From: Confluentibacter citreus
GTDB taxonomy: Bacteria; Bacteroidota; Bacteroidia; Flavobacteriales; Flavobacteriaceae
DNA length: 64,000 nucleotides
Assembly: GCF_002807055.1 (NCBI RefSeq)
Contig: NZ_NIXN01000009.1
Span: 1-64,000, forward strand
Direction: 5' to 3'
Shown: positions 61,312 to 64,000 of the stretch, in pieces
Layout of the letters: each line of letters opens with the position of its first letter
Numbering within the stretch: position 1 is the stretch's first letter
Notes under the pieces: generated by a model
The model's input: the letters and a program-made list of their open reading frames with translations, nothing else
What the model was told of the DNA's origin: nothing
The model's database searches: none
Program-made: the position numbers and the translations under genes

Positions 61312-64000
61312 TTACTTATTGATTTTAAATGGTTTTATGGAACTTGTGAACTGTATGGCTTGAGGAATGACTTGATATTCATTAAGCACCCCAATGGCTG
61401 TGCATCCTACCCCGGTAGTTTGGTAGTCAAAATTGAATGTGACACCATCCGATTTGATCAATTGATAATTGTATTTTGCCTTTGACAAATTTTCGGTACT
61501 GTAATTATAAGCATTAAAATTGAATGGTTTATCTGCCGAAAACTCAATTCCGATGCCTTCAGCATTTGTCAGTCGCACATAGTGGTTGTCAGTTCGCAAG
61601 CCAGTATCCTGAGGAATCAAATACGGTACAAACATCGCATCAACTGTCGACTGATAAAGCCCAATACGATACCCAGTTTTGCGGTCGGGGTAATTCTCCT
61701 CCGGTCCACGTCCAAACCATTCTACATGTTGCATTTGGTCATCGAAAACCCATTTGGTTCCGATGCGTGGCAACATCGTGGGCATTCTTCCATGCGGATT
61801 AATCGTGTGCTGTAAACTAATGTCGCCGTCGGGCGAAATTGTATAAATCATCTCATTATCGAAGCCTGCCCTGCCTGAATTTCCAAAAAGAGCAATGTCG
61901 CGAATACTAACAATGACGTTTTCATCTTTATTTTCAACCCGAAATGATTCCAGTTTTGACTTCATATTATCCAGACCGATAGAATACCATGAAGCAGCAA
62001 CCATCGTTCCGTAGCCTTGCGTTCTGGCTGAACCAGCAGTCCAGTCGTCCAGTTCGTTTGCCACAGGCGCACGCCAAACATTGAGTTGCGCTCCCTGTTT
62101 CAGCAATTCTGTACCCATGTATTTCATTGAGGACAATTGTCCATCGGCTTTATTAAAGGTATAATCAAAATTTATTCCGGATACAACCAAATGTTGCTCA
62201 TTATCTGTCATTTTTAAAGGATTGGTCTGCTGCTGTACCAATTTTTCCTCGGCAGGAATAATCCATGGCAATTCCAATTGATCCCAATACAGCTCAAAGC
62301 CCTTCGGCGCCCATTGTGTAGCTTCTTTCGAATGAAAACTAACGGTTACCAAATAGGTTGCACCGGCTTTTAGCTGAGGCTTTGTTATAGGAAGCACGTA
62401 GATTTTCTTTGTTTCCGGTTCGACATCAACCTCCAATGTTCCGGAAGCTATTGAAATGCCGTTTTCCTCCAGATTCCAACGTGCTTCAAAGGCATTTGTA
62501 TTGATAAAAAAGTTTCGGTTTTGCACTTCAATTTCCATTTTTTCGGCATGGCTCCACGTTACAGAAATGGGTTGAGCCGACTTTTTTATTTGCCACATTT
62601 CAGGCTGTGGAACCCGATCGGGAAAAATACTTCCGTATGTACGCGCGCCAATGCCATAGCTGAAAAATTCGCCTTGGTTTTGCTCCTGTTCAAAATCAAG
62701 CCACAAAGCTGCACGATTTTTCAAGTCCGGTTTTGATGCATATAAATCATTGATTTCTATGGCTTCTGGGAAAATACCCACCTGATCGATAATAGCATCG
62801 CACAAATAATCGGTGGTATGTTGGCCATGTGTCTCGGCATTCTTGCCCACATTAAGAGGAAAAGGAAAATTGGTAATGTTCCCAGTGACCGGTTCTTCAG
62901 CCACCTTTTTATTGTCAATATATAGTGAGATGGTTTTCCCGTCATAAATACCTGCCACATGATGCCATTTTTGTGTCCAATCACTGGGTAATTCAGCACT
63001 GACGACTGTTTTTCTCGAATTGTAAATTCTCGCAGTATTGATGTAGAAATCGAGCGACTTGTCACCATTTTGCTGCAAACCAAATTGATAGTTTCCTTTG
63101 GTAAGCAGTGTGCCGCCCATTTTCATTAAATCGCGTGGAAAAATCCAAAGCGAAACTGTTAGTTTATCACCCGAGATTTCAATATTTTTATCCTGATAAA
63201 CTTCCACCCATTGGTCGTGACCATTCAAATCAATACCTTTTCCATCGTGTCCGGCAACAAGTTTGGCGCGTCCCATGATGTGGGTTTGGATTTTGTTTGG
63301 TGAAGCATCCGTTAATTTGCGAACTGGCTCAAGCAAACCTGGACTTACGAAATCCCAGATGGCTCCGCCCATGATGCGTGGATACTGGTAAATCACATCC
63401 CAATATTCGTCCAATCCACCACCAGCATTTCCGGCCACCGAAAGGTATTCGTCCATAAACGATGGTCGCGAATCAACACTTTCAGGAACCATCCCGACCT
63501 GATTTTTGAGTTCAAAAGGTGTTGGGTAACGTGGCCCGATAATTTCTTCGCAGTCATGCGCAAAAGCATTTCCGCCATACATCCAATATCGCGTCGTATC
63601 GTATTTCCGTCCTTCATCAATCACGTTACAAATATTTTTCCCTTCGCCACTTTCGTTCCCGGCGCTCCAAAAAAGAATGGAGGGATGATTTCTATCGTGC
63701 AATACCATTTTACGAACTCGCTCGCGGTACATGGGTTCCCAGTCTGGATTATTGCCAAGGGATTCTGTAGCATGTGCTTCAACTCCTGCTTCGTCAATAA
63801 TATAGAATCCATATTCGTCTGCCAGTTCCAGATAACGTTTTACAGGTGGATAGTGTGATATGCGTACACAATTGATGTTGAATTGTTTAAACAGTTCAAA
63901 ATCTTTCCGGATGGTGGCTTCGTCCATGGTATGTCCCAAAGTGGGGTGTTGCATGTGCGTATTGATGCCGTTAAGTTTTATCGCCTTGCCATTGAGGTAG
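61312..64000 (-). CDS. Glycoside hydrolase family 2 beta-galactosidase-like, with inserted LamG-like domain (partial)
   Basis: The gene runs off the right edge of the window; the 5' end is missing and the frame is open to base 64000 with GH2 sequence (LNGINTHMQHP). The visible part has the barrel with SAGNESGEGKN (acid/base Glu) and FMDEYLSVAGNAGG (nucleophile-type Glu), then a LamG/concanavalin-like module (WVEVYQDKNIEISGDKLTVS region) inserted after the barrel. C-terminal beta domains include AFEARWNLEENGIS and GRGPEENYPDRKTG. It would cut beta-galactosides or related polysaccharides. The LamG insertion is unusual for plain LacZ. Confidence 0.88.
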   Translation of the reverse strand, partial: YLNGKAIKLNGINTHMQHPTLGHTMDEATIRKDFELFKQFNINCVRISHYPPVKRYLELADEYGFYIIDEAGVEAHATESLGNNPDWEPMYRERVRKMVLHDRNHPSILFWSAGNESGEGKNICNVIDEGRKYDTTRYWMYGGNAFAHDCEEIIGPRYPTPFELKNQVGMVPESVDSRPSFMDEYLSVAGNAGGGLDEYWDVIYQYPRIMGGAIWDFVSPGLLEPVRKLTDASPNKIQTHIMGRAKLVAGHDGKGIDLNGHDQWVEVYQDKNIEISGDKLTVSLWIFPRDLMKMGGTLLTKGNYQFGLQQNGDKSLDFYINTARIYNSRKTVVSAELPSDWTQKWHHVAGIYDGKTISLYIDNKKVAEEPVTGNITNFPFPLNVGKNAETHGQHTTDYLCDAIIDQVGIFPEAIEINDLYASKPDLKNRAALWLDFEQEQNQGEFFSYGIGARTYGSIFPDRVPQPEMWQIKKSAQPISVTWSHAEKMEIEVQNRNFFINTNAFEARWNLEENGISIASGTLEVDVEPETKKIYVLPITKPQLKAGATYLVTVSFHSKEATQWAPKGFELYWDQLELPWIIPAEEKLVQQQTNPLKMTDNEQHLVVSGINFDYTFNKADGQLSSMKYMGTELLKQGAQLNVWRAPVANELDDWTAGSARTQGYGTMVAASWYSIGLDNMKSKLESFRVENKDENVIVSIRDIALFGNSGRAGFDNEMIYTISPDGDISLQHTINPHGRMPTMLPRIGTKWVFDDQMQHVEWFGRGPEENYPDRKTGYRIGLYQSTVDAMFVPYLIPQDTGLRTDNHYVRLTNAEGIGIEFSADKPFNFNAYNYSTENLSKAKYNYQLIKSDGVTFNFDYQTTGVGCTAIGVLNEYQVIPQAIQFTSSIKPFKINK

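Overview
The window is chromosomal DNA from a Bacteroidota bacterium, almost certainly a member of the Flavobacteriaceae. The signs are AT-rich DNA, -7 promoter boxes of the form TAnnTTTG with few Shine-Dalgarno sequences, Bacteroidota-type LytTR, LUD and GIN-domain proteins, the bTHX ribosomal protein, and a speA-speB-deoxyhypusine-synthase-like operon arranged as I recall it from Flavobacterium. I found no rRNA, tRNA, CRISPR array, phage or transposase. It is mostly core genome with small accessory patches.

Layout. 0.3-7 kb: glycerophosphodiesterase, flavoprotein and mevalonate-pathway genes (mvaD, a mevalonate-kinase-like GHMP kinase), a UbiA prenyltransferase and an rRNA pseudouridine synthase. 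7.1-12 kb: a putative structured RNA, then a polyamine operon (arginine decarboxylase, an agmatinase homologue with altered metal ligands, a DHS-like protein) and small genes, one broken by a stop codon. 12-13.4 kb: a membrane glycosyltransferase. 13.5-25.2 kb: a complete methylmalonyl-CoA module (epimerase, four-subunit Na+-pumping methylmalonyl-CoA decarboxylase, CoA-transferase, mutase A and B, MeaB) behind a CRP/FNR-like palindrome. 25.4-32 kb: a hybrid histidine kinase and a LytTR regulator with overlapping 3' ends, then a vanadium-haloperoxidase-like lipoprotein, DoxX-like protein and outer-membrane protein operon. 32-39 kb: two glycosyltransferases, acyl-CoA-binding protein, phospholipid genes (psd, cdsA), LUD protein, ftsH and rsfS. 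39-46 kb: housekeeping genes (birA, pyrE, NUDIX, coaD, ddl, PASTA, rluD). 46-51.5 kb: ABC exporter, a degraded rluD fragment, and an exported dehydratase/RraA-like pair under a LacI-type operator. 51.7-64 kb: yaaA, TPR protein, bTHX, a UDG-fold protein, an epimerase, a HepT/MntA toxin-antitoxin pair, a Na+/H+ antiporter, an AraC regulator, a DUF3037/HipA-like pair, and a family 2 glycoside hydrolase that runs off the right edge.

Metabolism. The methylmalonyl-CoA genes can form a closed loop, succinyl-CoA to methylmalonyl-CoA to propionyl-CoA, with decarboxylation pumping Na+ and the CoA-transferase returning CoA to succinate. No biotin carboxylase gene is present, so the cluster reads as decarboxylase rather than propionyl-CoA carboxylase. 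The biotin ligase BirA at 39 kb could supply the biotinylated carrier.

Main surprises. Two conserved enzymes lack key residues: the RsuA/RluB-type pseudouridine synthase has Gly at the catalytic Asp, and the agmatinase has Asn and Ser at two Mn ligands. A dispersed palindromic repeat family lies between genes and also sits in frame inside two coding regions. A diverged copy of the 3' end of rluD lies on the far side of the neighbouring ABC transporter gene. I did not find a clearly new multi-gene defence system; the nearest candidates are the DUF3037/HipA-like pair and the haloperoxidase/DoxX/outer-membrane operon.
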